In this document: piece after piece, positions 21,586 to 32,700 of the stretch
Numbering within the stretch: position 1 is the stretch's first letter
How the letters are laid out: every line of letters begins with the position of its first letter
NCBI GenBank assembly: GCA_948567375.1
Contig: OX419756.1
Span: 60,650,333 to 60,714,332, forward strand
DNA length: 64,000 nt
From: Lunularia cruciata
Taxonomy: Eukaryota > Streptophyta > Marchantiopsida > Lunulariales > Lunulariaceae
Direction: 5' to 3'
Notes under the pieces: generated by a model
The model's database searches: none
What the model was told of the DNA's origin: nothing
What the model saw: only the letters and a program-made list of their open reading frames with translations
Translations under genes and position numbers: made by a program

Positions 21586-24583
21586 AATCAAAGCAATACA
21601 TTTTAATACTTGAAATTAAGCTGAAATGATGAGCATTGAGTTATAGCACTTTGCTTTACACAACTTCAAAAATTTTTAGTACTAAATAGCAACTACACTT
21701 TAAATAGACAGAGCACTTGATAGTTATCTAATTACATCCCGTTCCTAACCATCTCCATATCTAAAATGGCAATCCACTTCTTCATATTTGTCAATCCAAA
21801 TCTCAAATTTGTTACAGATCCAATCCAATGTCTACTTCTTCTTTGGCTTCTACACCTGAATGTGTGGCTCCTAACTTCCTTCATATCCTACACTTTGGGT
21901 CTATATATAACTGCTATTTCTTCTTCAATTTCTATTCTATCTTTAGTCTGAATTGAAATTGGAGTCATGTCTAGTCTATCTACATCTTTATTCTCTAACC
22001 CAATCTCTTCTAATGTCTCAAGTAATTCACCCAAAGATACTTGCACTCCTACTTCTGTTAATTCATATTGGGTTGCCTTCTTTCCTTTACTCCAAAGCTC
22101 ATTTAACTCACTTCAAGCTAAATCCAATCAAAGACAAACATTGTCTCCTACTTCTAACAACTTCCTATCTACACAATCTCTTAGACAAATTAGAGGATTT
22201 TTCAATTTTACATCTTTCAATTACTTCTTCCTTGTCTCCTACACTAACAATCTCAACTTGTGTAGTCTTGCTTCCTCCAACTAAACTTCAGCCACAGCAC
22301 TAAACATTGCTCTCACTCTCACAATCACTTCAATTACAGTCTTTGACTTACTCTTCTTTTCTTGCTCTCTCTCTACCTACAACTCCTCTCAATACATTTG
22401 CAACTCAATGTTGAACTTTGCTTTCAGCGCTTCCTTCTCCTTCACATATTGACCAAGTTGAACTTCCATGCTTCTGATCAACCTCTCAATCTTTCTTCTT
22501 CTCAAATTCATATTGTCAATTCATGCTCCCATGCTTGATCCTTCTCTACCACCTTTGACTTTAAGCTCTCCAACTCCTACTCCATTATTGCTACAATAGC
22601 CTTTGAATGTATGAGTCCAACTTGAACTTCATCAAATTCCACTTGCAATTTCTTAGTTAAAGTCTTCTACTTCCTTATTTCTTCAGATTGCCTTTCAATC
22701 TCACCACCATGCTTCACAAACTCTCCCTATAGATAATAATCAAAATTCTTCTTCCAAAGTATTGCATCCATCCAAAGTACTTTGGCTTCCTCTTCTTCTG
22801 GGATTAACTTCTTCAACTCTAAGATCTTTGCACTCCAATATCTCACTACTTGCAGCTCATCCGTTAGTTCAAGATGATCTTTCTTCAACTCAACCTTCTA
22901 TTTCTACAACTACAATAAGAACAGACATATGATTTTTGATAAGTCTGCTATTCTACTAATAGCCTCCACTTTTTTATTGTGTTTGTACTCAGCTTCAACA
23001 TGCTCTTTTTCTACTAATGCCTTACCCTGAAGTCATCATCTTCTCACCTTCAAAATAACTTATTCCAAGGTTTCTTTATGTTCCTCAGCTTTAATCTATT
23101 TTGTAGGCACTAGCTATAGACTTCTCCAAACTTCATCCTCATCCCTCATTGGACTTCATCCTTGTTCCTCGTTGGACTTCATCTTGCAGACTTTGTCCTT
23201 GTCCCTCATTAAAATTCCAACCTCAGCTCTTCTCCTTGGTGTTTTATCTCCACCATAGGTAATTCCAAACATGGAATGTCTCCACCTTTCATATGATCAG
23301 TTGCCGCATGGAATTCCTGATCTTCTTCCTCAACATCTTTCTCCACCATGTGTTGAACTTTAGGTTCTCCACCACTCTCGCTGTTGGATTCTCCACTCTA
23401 CAACATGAGCTCTGCCTCTTCTTCTTCCTCTGAGTCTTCTGACTTGTACTCTTCTCCCGACAACAGTTCTTGCAATACCACCTTGTGCCTTGGGTCTACT
23501 CTTTTTATCTTTTGTGGTTGTACTGGTGACACCATTTCTTCTGGTTGGTTTGGCTCTTTGTCTTCAAAATGGTCACTACCATTTTCTTCTATTGTCCCAT
23601 CTTAGCAAAGTGGTCATCATTACCTCTAAATTGATGGATGTACTACTACTCTTATGCATCTACCACTCTCCACAAATCTAGGTGAAAGTGAGAAACCATC
23701 TTTTGTCTCTTTATTGTACTTAGAAAATTCAACTTGAGGTAGAAATGCACTACAAATGGCACAAAGTAATGAGGCAGAAATTTTTCTCTCCAGATCTTGA
23801 TCATTTGCCTTGTTTGCTGGTGAAAGCACTTTGCCCAGTTCAACTTTTCTCCTACAAACATTTGATGAAAGAACACTACCTGGTGCTTCATTACATAAGC
23901 AATTCTCTTGGGCTTGAAGATCACCATCATCAATTTGACAATACTTTGCCTTATTGGGTCCTAGTAGGTGTCCATCTTGTAGCCATTCTTTGTATGCAAA
24001 GCATTGAAGGAATTGCATACTTTTGCGGTCTCTTTTGCATACTCTCCCTTCCCATAAAATGTGACTTTGGATTCCTCACCAGCCTCTTCCCCATGACTAA
24101 TCTCCAATCAGACTGTATCCATTGAGCCGGATTGCCTCTCTTTCCCACTTCCTCTAGACCATCCTCACAATTACTCATAGTTATTTTTGCCATAAAACCT
24201 AGAAAACTTGAGTTCTAGTTTTAGGCCAAAAAGGTGATCCAACGTCTACTCAAGACTTTGATCCTTTCTGTGATAATCTAAGCTCCAAACTGCAAGATTC
24301 CTCATTGCAAGTGAAGGACTCCTCTTCTTGCCCCTCATTGGTATTGTGCAATCTCAAACTCTAGGTCGTTGGAAAATTATCCTCTTGCTTGGACATGAAA
24401 TCCTCATTCCCTCTAGATTCTTGAAAATTAAACTCTTGGTTGGCTTTGTGATATACATTCCCTTGGGACAACTATTCCGTGGTATAGGATACTTGGGTGA
24501 TATTTCAAAAATTCCTCAACAAAGTCTTAACCTCATAGTATTATGATGAATGGTCATTCCTTATTCTCTCTTCACTTGATAAT
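21586..24583 (-). mobile_element. Element A6 LTR, main part
   Basis: This is a minus-oriented family A LTR with LORF and TATTTAAA (21699-21706). Its R-U5 end is missing at the 21585 junction. Element C (24589-30226) is inserted within its U3, and the remaining U3 start continues at 30232-30564, ending (in minus sense, starting) at TCTGGTACCCAC. Between 22300 and 23380 the frame is heavily broken, with no long open stretch. Confidence 0.8.
21812..24338 (-). pseudogene. LORF copy 4 (in the A6 LTR)
   Basis: Start ATG at 24338 (MRGKKRSPSLAMRN); end near TAA at 21812-21814 after EEVDIGLDL. Domain motifs include QSDWRLVMGKR, KHQVVFFHQMFVGEKLNW and HYFVPFVVHFYL. The acidic linker and coiled coil follow but carry many stops and shifts. 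Its start and end agree with copies 1 and 5, which supports a single ancestral frame of about 810 codons. Confidence 0.7.
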
Positions 24584-24588
24584 CATTT
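24584..24588. repeat. Target site duplication, left side of element C
   Basis: CATTT before the 5' LTR pairs with CATTC (30227-30231) after the 3' LTR, 4 of 5 bases identical, as expected for a 5-bp duplication made by a Ty3-type integrase. Confidence 0.75.
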
Positions 24589-24663
24589 TGTAACAATATG
24601 GAGTTTAGTGACGAAGTTAATCGGGCTTACAAAGTAGAGAATAAGACAAAATAGCCTAGAATA

Positions 24664-24880
24664 TTCTAGAAGCATCTAAGAAGCTTCTTAGGAAGCTTCC
24701 AAACTAGTTAACTTGCGCCTTAAGCAGGTAGCTTCTAGAAGGAAGCTTCTAGAAGCTTCTAACTAGCTTAGCTTGCACGCCAAGTAGGTGGCTTCTAGAA
24801 GGAAGCTTCTTGAGAAGCTTCCTAGTTAACTTGGCTTGCACTCCAAGAAAGCGGCTCAAGGAAGCTTCTTGAGAAGCTTC
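24664..24880 (+). promoter_or_regulatory. Cluster of heat-shock-element-like repeats in the C LTR
   Basis: Units GAA and TTC alternate with two-base spacers: GAAGCTTCTAGAAGCTTC at 24742-24759 is four perfect alternating units, with TTCTAGAA immediately before it (24733-24740). Further pairs lie at 24664-24671, 24680-24699, 24786-24816 and 24861-24880. The plant heat shock element consensus is alternating nGAAn units, at least three. The cluster lies directly upstream of the TATA box. Whether it binds heat shock factors is inference. Confidence 0.6.
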
Positions 24881-24899
24881 AAGGGTCTTGTATGCTACC

Positions 24900-24907
24900 T
24901 ATAAATA
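24900..24907 (+). promoter_or_regulatory. TATA box of the element C LTR
   Basis: TATAAATA, 20 bases past the last GAAGCTTC motif. It is identical in the 3' LTR. Transcription would start about 30 bases downstream and define the R region. Confidence 0.75.
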
Positions 24908-25013
24908 CCAAGGCCGAAGCTCATGCTAGGCATTCGGAGTTTTTCCCTCATTCAAGTGTCCCAATGTGAATTTCCATTCTCCTATTTCTCTCCTCGGTTT
25001 TGGTCTTTTACAT

Positions 25014-25025
25014 TGGTATCAGAGC
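25014..25025 (+). other. Primer binding site of element C (initiator Met tRNA type)
   Basis: TGGTATCAGAGC begins two bases after the LTR. This is the standard site complementary to the 3' end of initiator-Met tRNA, usual in plant chromoviruses. Confidence 0.95.
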
Positions 25026-25283
25026 AGGAATGGGATGGATGGAATTTATGGACCACCAAATCCACTTCCACCAAACCATTGGGACTTTCATGTCCAGATA
25101 TTACCAAAGCATCGTTTCACACAGTTCATCACCTCACGCTTTGGGCAGGATTTTCTACATATGATCACCGTGTCAGAGGAACCCTTGATACTTCCAATTG
25201 TGACTTATGGAGAATGGTGGACGTGTTGTATCTATGTGTTAATCAACTAGATAAATTGAGGGTAGTGGATTAGGGTAGTAGCA

Positions 25284-26183
25284 ATGGCCGCAATACCGGA
25301 TGTTATCCTTGCAATGCAACAACAAATTGAGCATCTTACTCGATTGTTGGATGAACGAGACCAGCAACAACGAGAATAGATAGACAGAGCGCCAGTTCGA
25401 GATGGAGAAGATCGCATTCGATTTCCAAAACCCAAGGTGTTTGAAGGCAAGAATGTTCTAGGCACAGTGGAGAATTTTGTGTTTGACTGTGAACGTTACT
25501 TTGAAGCCACCAATCTTCAAGACGAGCGGAAACAAATTCTCTTGGCTTCTAGCCAGTTGGATGGCGTGGCAAAACTTTGGTGGCAATTCCGAGTAGAAAG
25601 AGCTGAACGACAAATTGTTACACCAATTTTGACATGGGCAGAATTCAAGGATGCAATACTTGGTCGATTTCAGACTATAAATGCCACCCGAGCTGCGCGA
25701 GATAAATTGGCGGAGTTGAGGCAGATTGGTTTGGTGAGAAGCTACATCACACAATTTCAGAATATCATCATGCAAATTCCATATATCCAAGAAGGTGAAG
25801 TTCTGGATCAATTTGTGCGAGGATTGAAGTCACGAACCAGATTGGAGGTGACCATGCGAGAGCCACAGAACGTAGAAGAAGCCATGCAATTGGCTGAGCG
25901 TTTTGATTCCTTAGTTGCAACAACTTGGTCTCGACCTCGACCTACACAAAACCTACCCGTACCACGAGTGGAAGAACCGGTACCAATGGAGATTGATGCT
26001 ATCCAGCAAAGACCACTTGGCACAGCAGATAGAGAAAGATTACGACAAAATGGAGGTTGCTTTTATTGTTGCCAGTTGGGGCATCGCATTGCTGAATGTC
26101 CACTCAAGAATGGACGACCTCGACAAGTTGCCCAAGTGGAGGTTGTGGAGCGGAATGATCTGGGAAACGAGGAATCCCAGTAG
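25284..26183 (+). pseudogene. Element C gag
   Basis: ATG at 25284 opens a frame (MAAIPDVILAMQQQ) that hits TAG at 25377-25379 after 31 residues and then stays open to 26181. A CAG to TAG change would explain the stop. The remainder has the capsid domain (FEGKNVLGTVENFVFDCERY, LDGVAKLWWQ) and one zinc knuckle, CFYCCQLGHRIAEC, near its end. Gag packages the element RNA. Only the one nonsense codon disables it. The protease follows in another frame, so one indel is likely near 26160-26200. Confidence 0.9.
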
Positions 26184-26602
26184 GAGATTTCGAGCCGCCT
26201 ACTGGGAGCTTGATTAGTTCCAATGGGATTGAAGGCTCGACCTATGCAAGTTTGCTTCACTTGCAAGGTATGATATCTAATCGGGGTTGTAGAATTTTGG
26301 TTGATTCTGGAAGTTCAGAGAATTGCATGTCTATGCAAGTGGCAAAGGAATTGGGTATTCCTATCAGGCCAGTGATTGGAAGTAGTTTGATGATGGCGGA
26401 TGGTAGAAAGGGTTCTACATTCCGCACCTTGCATCCTGTTACCTTCAAGATTGGGAAGGAGTATTTGGAGTGTATGAGGTTCGTAGTGGCACCTCTACAT
26501 TATAATATCATTCTAGGTCTACCTTGGCTTGAATGTCATAAGGTTCAATTTGATTGGACCCGACACCAAATTCAAGTACAACACCAAGGTAGGAATTTCT
26601 GA
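26162..26602 (+). pseudogene. Element C retropepsin
   Basis: The frame carries CRILVDSGSSENCMS, the D-S-G catalytic turn, and NIILGLPWLECHKVQFDW, the conserved end of the domain. The motif set looks intact. The frame is open upstream of 26210 to about 26162, overlapping the end of gag in a different frame. It ends at TGA 26600. In an intact copy it would be part of a continuous Gag-Pol. Confidence 0.9.
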
Positions 26603-26644
26603 TTAGGTTGTCTGGCACCTCAGAGTAGGACACCTAAGAATAGT

Positions 26645-26824
26645 CAGTCCCAAGATGGGAAGTTTGTCGAGAAGGTAGCCATAGAGCAAATCTGGAAGGG
26701 AGATGAGTCCCAAGATGGGAAGTTTGCCAGGAAGGCAACCATGGAGCAAGCTTGGAAGAGAGATGAGTCCCTAGAAGGGAAGTTTGTGAATGAAGCAGCC
26801 ATAGAGCAAGCTTTGGAGGACGAT
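26645..26824 (+). repeat. Three 60-bp direct repeats in the element C protease-RT linker
   Basis: GTCCCAAGATGGGAAGTTTG-like starts recur at 26648, 26708 and 26768, exactly 60 bp apart. In the protease frame each encodes 20 residues with the pattern DGKF, then AIEQ or TMEQ, then Trp-Lys or Leu-Glu. They precede [10 protein letters not shown], the usual linker wording before reverse transcriptase. Confidence 0.85.
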
Positions 26825-26841
26825 AAGTCTGTATTCGCGGT

Positions 26842-29800
26842 GTGGATCAAGCCGATTGCCAATCTGAGGAGGGCCAAGTGCCGCATCAAGCAATGGTTGA
26901 TCGGATAGTTCAGGAGTTTGCAGATGTGTTTCCGGATGATCTGCCAAAGGGATTACCCTCCGATCGAGGTATGCCCTTCAAGATCAAGTTATTGCCAGGG
27001 AGTACTCCAGTGAGTAGACCAATCTACCAGCTCTCACCAAAGGAGTTGGAGGAGTTGCGAACAACACTTACAGAGTTGTTGGAGAAGGATTTCATACGAC
27101 ATAGTACCTCTCCGTGGGGAGCACCGGTACTATTTGTTCCAAAGAAGGATGGAGGACTTCGTTTCTGTATTGATTACCATGGGCTCAATAAGCAAACCGT
27201 GAAGAATGCATATCCCTTGCCTCGGATCGATGACCTACTTGATCAACTAAGTGGAGCACGCTACTTTTCCAAGCTGGATCTTCGTAGCGGCTATTGGCAA
27301 ATTCCTATTGAAGGAGAAGACGTGCAAAAGACTGCTTTTCGCACAAGGTATGGACATTTTGAGTGGAGAGTTCTACCTTTTGGACTCACTAATGCTCCAG
27401 CAGTCTTCATGGATCAGATGCATCGAGTGTTGGAGGGACTATTGGATCGGTCCGTGGTGGTGTTCTTAGATGATATCTTAATTTATAGCAGGACAGAGGC
27501 AGAACATGTGAATCATGTGCGAGAAGTCCTAAGACGACTACGACAATGGAAATTTTACTGCAAGAAGTCAAAGTGTGCTTTTTGGCAAAAGGAGGTTACC
27601 TTCTTGGGTCATAAGATCTCATCAGAGGGGATCAAGATGGAAGAAGAGAAGATCAAGGCCATTACTGATTGGCCTACCCCGAAGGATGCTACAGAAGTAC
27701 GAGCATTCAATGGACTGGCCAGTTTTTACCGACGGTTCATCCACTATTATGCTCACGTGGCTGCACCATTGACTGACCTCTTGGGAAAGAACTCGAGCTT
27801 CCAATGGACCACCAAGCATGAAGAAGCATTCCAGAAGTTAAAGCATATGGTGTTTTCAAGACCTATTCTTCAACCATATGATCCTCAACTACCTTGTGTG
27901 GTTGATTTTGATGCTTCTAACTTTGCAATTGGAGCTGTGTTGCAACAAGAATTTCCAGATGGACTACATCTGATTGCCTTTGTGTCTCGCCGACTAAATA
28001 CAGCGGAAAGAAATTACTCTGCTCGAGATCGGGAACAACTTGCAATGGTATATGCCACCAAGGTATGGAGGCATTATCTCTTGGGGAAACAAGTGATCAT
28101 GCAAACTGATCACAAGCCATTGTTGCAGACCTTACACTTGGAGCACATGAAGAGCCGGCATCATCGATGGGAAGAGCAACTCCAATTGTTTGACATCAAA
28201 CTTGAGTACAAACCAGGTCGGTTCCATGTCATTCCCGATGCTCTATCACGACGACCTGATTTGAAGGATCTTCCTTTTATCACGGCGGCAATTACAAAGG
28301 TGTCCATTGACCCTAAGGTCCACAATGAGTTTCAATCAGCTCTACGACAAGATCCCTTCTTCCAAATGGTACACGGTTGTCTGACAGCATGCGACAAGGA
28401 GTACAACACCTTCTCCTTCAAGGAAGGCCTTTTATTCCATGCAGACCATATCTATGTTCCAGCCAAAGGTGATCTTCGACTAGTGCGCCTTCAAGAAGCC
28501 CATGATTTACCAATAGCTGGTCACATGGGAGTGGACAAGACCTTGGGCACCCTCCAACGCCAATGGTGGTGGCCCAACATGACACGAGATGTTCGAGACT
28601 TTGTCCGATCATGTGAGAGTTGCCAACCGAACAAGGCCAGCAACCAGAAGCCGAGTGGACTCCTTCAACCACTTGCCATTCCATCCGCTCGTTGGGAGCA
28701 TGTGAGCTTGGATCTCATCACATCCTTGCCAAAGACAAAACAAGGACACACCGCAATTGTGGTGTTTGTGGATAAGCTTAGTAAGCAAATCCACTTGGCA
28801 CCAACCTGTGATACCGTGGATGCTCCAACCTTAGCGCAAATCTACTTTGACAATGTCTTCAAGCATCATGGGATGCCACGTGTACTCATCTCCGACCGTG
28901 ATCCTTGATTTACCAGGAAGTTTTGGCAAGCACTCTTCCAGATACTCGGCACCAAGCTTGCTTTGTTCACGGCCTATCATCCTCAAACTGATGGACAAAC
29001 CGAACGCGCCAATCATACATTGGAGGATATGTTGCGGGCCTTTGTCAATGTCCACCATACCAACTGGGATGAATGTCTTGCAGCTGCAGAATTTGCCTAC
29101 AACAATTCCAAACAGGCAAGCACTGGATTTTCTCCCTTCTTTCTCAATTTTGGCCAAGATCCGCTTGTTCCAGATTCCCTTCTTGCTCCCCCTCCCTCTC
29201 ACGTTCCTCATACTTCTACATTCTTGACCACTATATCCCAATCTCTCCAACAAGCCAAATCTCACCTCCTTGTTGCTCAAAATTGCCAAAAACAATATGC
29301 AGACCATCATCGTCGTGATCTCACCTTTGAAGTTGGTGATAAAGTCATGCTATCCTCTAGTAACCTCCCTCTCCCACTTGATACCCAAGTTCGTAAACTT
29401 GCTCCTAATTGGATAGGACCCTTTGATATCACCCACATTATCTCTCCTGTTGCTTATCGTCTTGCCTTACCTTGTCACATGCGTATCCATCCTGTCTTTC
29501 ACGTTTCCAAGTTGAAACCCTTTGTTCCTAACCCTTCTTCCTTTTCCTCTCGAGTCCAACCTCCCCCTCTTCCTATCCCTATCAATGATCATGAGGAGTA
29601 CGAAGTTGATCGTATCCTTGCACGTCGCCATATTCAACGAGGCCGTCGCCAACACACGGAGTACAAGGTCCTTTGGAAAGGGTATCCCCTTCATGATGCC
29701 ACATGGGAACCTCTTTCTCACCTCCAGAATGCACAGATGGCCATCCAGGAATTTGAAGCTTCACTGGCGACGAGGATGTCACCAACTAGCGGCGAGGGAA

Positions 29801-29868
29801 TATGTAACAATATGGAGTTTAGTGACGAAGTTAATCGGGCTTACGAAGTAGAGAATAAGACAAAATAG
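26842..29868 (+). pseudogene. Element C pol: reverse transcriptase, RNase H, integrase, chromodomain
   Basis: One frame of about 1008 codons is broken only by TGA at 28906-28908 (after VLISDRDP, where a CGA codon would continue). Order: RT with [20 protein letters not shown] and FLDDILIYS (about 60-330); RNase H with [13 protein letters not shown] (about 350-470); integrase with an HHCC zinc site (HDLPIAGH through CESCQ), catalytic Asp in SLDLITSLP, Asp in ISDRD and Glu in GQTERANHTLED; then a C-terminal chromodomain (YEVDRILARR, YKVLWKGYPLHDATWEP). The frame runs into the 3' LTR. It begins after a frameshift from the protease linker; 26842 is GTG, not a true start. Confidence 0.93.
29791..29802 (+). 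other. Polypurine tract of element C
   Basis: GGCGAGGGAATA lies immediately before the 3' LTR start TGTAACAA. It is short and imperfect but in the expected place for plus-strand priming. Confidence 0.6.
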
Positions 29869-30226
29869 CCTAGAATATTCTAGAAGCATCTAAGAAGCTT
29901 CTTAAGAAGCTTCCAAACTAGTTAACTTGCGCCTTAAGCAGGTAGCTTCTAGAAGGAAGCTTCTAGAAGCTTCTAACTAGCTTAGCTTGCACGCCAAGTA
30001 TGTGACTTCTAGAAGGAAGCTTCTTGAGAAGCTTCCTAGTTAACTTGGCTTGCACTCCAAGAAAGCGGCTCAAGGAAGCTTCTTGAGAAGCTTCAAGGGT
30101 CTTGTATGCTACCTATAAATACCAAGGCCGAAGCTCATGCTAGGCATTCGGAGTTTTTCCCTCATTCAAGTGTCCCAATGTGAATTTCCATTCTCCTATT
30201 TCTCTCCTCGGTTTCGGTCTTTTACA
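29803..30226 (+). mobile_element. 3' LTR of element C, 424 bp
   Basis: Same length and ends as the 5' LTR, with five substitutions. It also provides the last codons and stop of the pol frame (29866-29868). The HSE-like cluster and TATAAATA are conserved. Confidence 0.95.
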
Positions 30227-30231
30227 CATTC

Positions 30232-30564
30232 CTTCTACATACATTCCTCTTGTCACTATCAATTTTATCCCATTCACGACCTAGTTGTTTTCTTGATTGT
30301 ATGTTCTTGATTGGCACTCCCAAAGGAAAGTTGTTATTGTGTCTTCACATTGGGTTGATCACCTTGAGGTGAAATTTCCTTACTTTGGAGTTAACACTTG
30401 ACAAGTCTGATCCAAGTTCTCCTTTTCCTAACACAAAGTAAGTGTCTCTGTGTTTGACCCAAAGACACAATTCTTCTTCTTTCTTTGCCATTTGGTTTCA
30501 ATTCCACTTCAACTATATACTTCTTCTTGGAAATAAGATAAAACCAAAAAAGGTGGGTACCAGA
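30232..30564 (-). mobile_element. Element A6 LTR, U3 start displaced by element C
   Basis: This continues A6 after element C. On the minus strand it begins TCTGGTACCCACC with the T-rich tract and GAAGAAG, then sequence shared with the A5 and A1 U3 starts (for example GTGATCAACCCAATG). It was one segment with 21586-24583 before C inserted. Confidence 0.8.
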
Positions 30565-30569
30565 TTGTT

Positions 30570-31220
30570 ATTCAATAATGTTATTCTGAAGTTGAGTAAA
30601 GCAAAGTCCTATAACTTAGTGCTTGTCATTCAGCTTAATTATGAGTATCAGTCCTCTGTGTGTGTTTGTGAGTGTTTGGAGAAATTCAAATTGCAAGTCA
30701 ATGAGCTTGTTGGATGTTGGATGTTGGATTCCATAGCTCTGATTTTCAGAGTGTGTTTGATCTTGAGTGGATAGCAATCAAAGCAATGCCTTGATGAATC
30801 CGTGAGGAATTGTAGTGTTTGTAGTATTCTACAATTATGGGTGCAACATTGGATTGATGAAAAGCAATTTAGATTGAGGAAGTTGTGCTCTCAATGGAGG
30901 GATGGAACACAATTCCAAGGCAAAGTTGTTTTGTGGTAAAATAGCCTTCTTTGGAAGAATTGAATCATCACAATCAGTGTCAATTTGGAAAGGATTTGAC
31001 AATTGTGATTATGGGTGTTGTGATTTGTGACAAGACTGAAAATTGAGTGCTTGTTACTCTCTTTTGAGTGTGGTTTCTACTCAAGAGATTAAAGATCCAA
31101 TCAAGAAGAACTGTTTGGTTACTGTTTACTTTGTATTTGACCATCTCTAACTTATATCTCTATGGGAATGAATTGTTACCTGCTGATTACCGTAAAAGTG
31201 ATACTTGTTGGGTTGTCACA
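30570..31220 (+). mobile_element. Element A7 LTR fragment (R-U5)
   Basis: The plus strand matches the last 640 bases of the A8 and A9 LTRs, ending GGGTTGTCACA at 31220. It sits back to back with the start of the A6 LTR, another inverted junction. LORF is absent from this copy. Confidence 0.8.
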
Positions 31221-31227
31221 TGATTTT

Positions 31228-31246
31228 TGCCACCATTGCCGAGGAT
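31228..31246 (+). other. Primer binding site of element A7
   Basis: TGCCACCATTGCCGAGGAT follows TGATTTT after the LTR end. It is the best-preserved relative of TGGCGCCGTTGCCGGGGA in this window, with three differences. Confidence 0.75.
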
Positions 31247-31689
31247 ATAAATCTTGGGAGTCAAAGAATACAAAGCCTTATCTTAAATCGAGTGTCCAAA
31301 AAATATGAATGTCTGCATGGAGAGAACAACTAGAAGAGAGGGCTTGTAAATGAACTTTGCAAAATGAAGAAGAAGAATGTAAGAAGAACCAATTCACCAG
31401 CAAAGAATCTAAGAAGTAGGTGTTTGATATGCAACTTCTTCACAAAGTTTAGGAAGCTTTGAAAGACCTCAAACAAAAGAAATATGAAATTGGGTGGTAG
31501 GGCTACTTTGCATCCCCAAATCCCAAGAAAAAGAAAGACACAAGTGGACAAACATATTCATTGCAACCCAAGCTCAATTTTGTCTTCCAAATGAAGGGGG
31601 TTTTTCCTTTGGTCCTTCACACCAATCATTTGGATTTTAAAATTCTAAAATTTCTTAATCAAATTCTTCAATTTATTGTCCAATTTATT
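31247..31689 (+). other. Degraded family A leader
   Basis: This is sequence following the A7 primer site, without recognisable domains. It is mostly AT-rich with purine-rich runs. Confidence 0.3.
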
Positions 31690-31806
31690 TACAAGTTTTG
31701 CTGGAGAGTGCAATGCTTTCTTTCCTCCACGTCTTGGAATTCTCCTTGGCTTCACATCTTCTTTGCATCCAAAGAAGAATTGGACGACATAGAGGAGAGT
31801 GATTTA
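31690..31806 (-). pseudogene. Family A gag fragment
   Basis: About 115 bases match A1 gag around 2140-2250 in minus orientation (plus-strand wording CATCCAAAGAAGAATTGGA versus TTCCAAAGAAGAGCTCAAA in A1). It is opposite in orientation to A7, so it is another rearranged piece. Confidence 0.55.
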
Positions 31807-32700
31807 TAGTAGCCCCTTGCATCGGTATAGTAACACTATGAAAATGGACAGAAAAAACCCCTCATTTTGCCCTGATCTGGCTAATCACAACCAAAAATCC
31901 CTCATTGTGCTGAAAATCCCTAATTAAACCCAAAATCCCTAATTATGCTTGCTCATTTGTATATTGGTCCATTGCATTGTATTGTTGGATGTTATGAGCA
32001 TGTGCACTTCTTGATGGTCATTTTCCCCTTTATCCAAGGACAGAAGTGATTGAATACTCAAAAAGCTATTGTATTGTTGGATGTTGTGACCATGTGCACT
32101 TCTTGATTGAGTGTCATTTTTCCATTTTGTCCAAGGACTGAAGTGATTGAATGCTCAAAAAGCTATAACAGTCAAGTTGAGCTCTATCAAGACCTCACAC
32201 CTCACACTTGAGATTAATATCCCTTGCTAGCCTATGTTAATCTTGATTAAAGACTACTTATAATCACTTAGGTACTCAAACTACCAAACCTCAAAAGGTC
32301 TACTTTGGTTGAGGTTGCGGGAGAGTGTGGAGACAAGAGAGGAGAGGGAGAGATGTGAGAAGACATATTGATAAATTCTGAGTTCCCTTTAGCACATAGC
32401 ACTCAAGTGAATAGTTGATTCTCTTTGTTTTTTAATTTTGGTTCCATTGGTACCTAGATTGAAGACTATGGAGAATTGAGTAGAAAGTTATGAGGAGTTT
32501 TAGCTTTTTTAGGGTTGAGAGTGATCATTATACATTGAGAGTGATGGGTTGGGAATTTTCATTTTTACTCTCTTGGTTTTCATGATTAAATTCCTTGGGA
32601 TTTAATTAAAAAAATTTGGAGATGGAAATTGAAAGTCATGAGAGTTTTTAGTTTTTAGGGTTTGGAGAATTTGTTTTCTTTTGTGAGTTGGGATGTGAGG
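31807..32700. repeat. Non-coding stretch with a 93-bp direct duplication
   Basis: A segment with GTATTGTTGGATGTT, CATGTGCACTTCTTGAT, CCAAGGAC and ATTGAAT.CTCAAAAAGCTAT occurs at about 31977-32068 and again at about 32071-32166, diverged by some substitutions and a small insertion. The rest has short repeats of AAAATCCCTAATTA type (31900-31950). No coding signal is seen. Confidence 0.6.

Larger units (their letters stand above)
24589..25012 (+). mobile_element. 5' LTR of element C, 424 bp
   Basis: Begins TGTAACAATATGGAG and ends CTTTTACA. By eye it differs from the 3' LTR (29803-30226) at five positions out of 424, with no length change, so the insertion is young. It contains many GAA/TTC palindromes and a TATA box at 24900-24907. 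Confidence 0.95.
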
